DNA of 14,072 nucleotides from JOPF133 sp052144935. GTDB lineage: Bacteria > Acidobacteriota > Terriglobia > Bryobacterales > Bryobacteraceae. A program made the translations under genes and the position numbers. Position 1 is the stretch's first letter. Each line of letters starts with the position of its first letter. The stretch lies in the NCBI GenBank assembly GCA_052144935.1, contig JBKQPR010000374.1, positions 1 to 14,072 on the forward strand, written 5' to 3'. Shown here piece by piece: positions 13,642 through 14,072 of the stretch. The notes under the pieces are model-generated. The model worked only from the letters and a program-made list of their open reading frames with translations, was not told where the DNA came from and did no database searches.

Positions 13642-13656
13642 GCTAAAAAGTTAGCA
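13641..13656. promoter_or_regulatory. Short palindrome at the lipoprotein start codon
   Basis: TGCTAA-AAAG-TTAGCA, a 6-bp perfect stem directly upstream of and touching ATG 13641. It could be an operator or an RNA stem that masks the start. Evidence is only the symmetry. Confidence 0.35.
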
Positions 13657-13700
13657 CAAACGCGCCGATTACGGAAACCGGTCCTCGCGGTCGACAGCTC

Positions 13701-13729
13701 TCGACGTCTATACGTGGAGCACGTATACT
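13701..13729 (+). promoter_or_regulatory. Promoter with 19-bp operator palindrome for the toxin remnant
   Basis: TCGACG (13701-13706) and TATACT (13724-13729) are spaced 17 bp as a sigma-70-like promoter. A perfect inverted repeat TATACGTG-GAG-CACGTATA covers 13709-13727, overlapping the -10. Such a site is what an autoregulating toxin-antitoxin repressor usually binds. GTG 13736 follows only 6 bp after the -10 box, so the transcript would be leaderless or nearly so. Confidence 0.6.
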
Positions 13730-13735
13730 TAATTC

Positions 13736-13933
13736 GTGGGTGCAACGGTCCACTACACCAGCAGATACGAGCGGAATGTGACGAAGCTCCTGACGCCGTC
13801 GGAGCGCACCGCCATGGAGCTAGCCATCGCCGAGGACCCCGAATCCTATCCACTGATTCCCGGCTCTAGCCCGACTTTCGCAAGAATGAGGCGTGCGACA
13901 CCGACGATGGATCCCCGTGACCTTGTCAAATAA
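13736..13933 (+). pseudogene. Decayed RelE/HigB-type toxin gene
   Basis: The 65-codon frame from GTG 13736 starts like a RelE/ParE-superfamily toxin of the HigB kind: a beta strand VHYTSRYERNVTKLL, a helix PSERTAMELAIAEDPE and then SYPLIPGS, followed by FARMRRATPTM. In intact relatives an LIPGTGGxRKxR segment leads to GKSGGxRVIY and a total of about 100-120 residues. Here the frame runs into DPRDLVK and stops at 13933. Traces of the missing part appear just beyond in other frames (SNKGFR from about 13926, then VISV), so small deletions or frameshifts have broken the gene. No antitoxin gene is recognised downstream before the window ends. Confidence 0.6.
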
Positions 13934-14003
13934 GGGGTTTCGGTAATCTCGGTGCGATTCAATTGCTAGATGAAAGAATTATAGATGTTGGTTAGGACAA
14001 CTC

Positions 14004-14072
14004 ATGATCCTCACTGAAGTGGCCATTATCGAGTCCGCTGCCAGTCGATCTAATGCTACGCAGGCTATTACT
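14004..14072 (+). CDS. Possible start of an unknown ORF cut by the window edge
   Basis: From ATG 14004, preceded by AGGA at 6 nt spacing, 23 codons stay open to the end of the window (beginning MILTEVAIIESAAS). The fragment is too short to identify and could be chance. It does not resemble a known antitoxin start. Confidence 0.2.
   Translation, partial: MILTEVAIIESAASRSNATQAIT

Overview
The window reads as chromosomal DNA from a GC-rich, Gram-negative soil-type bacterium. Secreted YVTN/NHL-like beta-propellers, abundant short GC-rich dispersed repeats and a lipoprotein signal next to purD together suggest an acidobacterium of the Bryobacterales/Solibacter kind. That assignment is inference from style; no rRNA or taxonomic marker was compared.

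Layout. At 235-1341 (+) lies an enolase-superfamily dehydratase/epimerase. A repeat-rich gap (1342-1707) follows, then three minus-strand genes: a frameshifted YVTN beta-propeller (1708-2938), a TauE/SafE membrane exporter (3059-4030) with a 21-bp tandem array just upstream of its ribosome binding site, and a YbgF/CpoB-like periplasmic coiled-coil/TPR protein (4394-5284). Two plus-strand genes come next: an MFS exporter (5452-6702) and a secreted propeller-repeat protein (7026-7769) that loses homology at about 7580 and runs antisense into its neighbour.

From 7622 to 13641 everything is on the minus strand. In transcription order these are an unknown lipoprotein, purD, tRNA-Arg(CCT), an RsbW-like anti-sigma kinase, a SpoIIAA/RsbV-like STAS protein, a GOLPH3-like GPP34 protein, the homocysteine synthase metY and a CoA-binding-domain protein. 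The kinase, STAS and GPP34 genes overlap by 4 and 7 bp, so they form one translationally coupled unit. That unit joins a partner-switching module to a lipid/membrane-associated family and is the most interesting gene arrangement here. At the right edge is a decayed RelE/HigB-type toxin gene (13736-13933) that still has a perfect 19-bp operator-like palindrome over its -10 box.

Repeats carry the second story. A GC-rich motif with core close to GCCCTCTGGGCCC occurs at least five times on both strands. One copy sits in frame inside the CoA-binding protein, where it accounts for an extra GPKGTPEGAR loop. A 23-bp perfect inverted repeat lies between the GPP34 gene and metY. No CRISPR array, rRNA, transposase or phage gene was seen.
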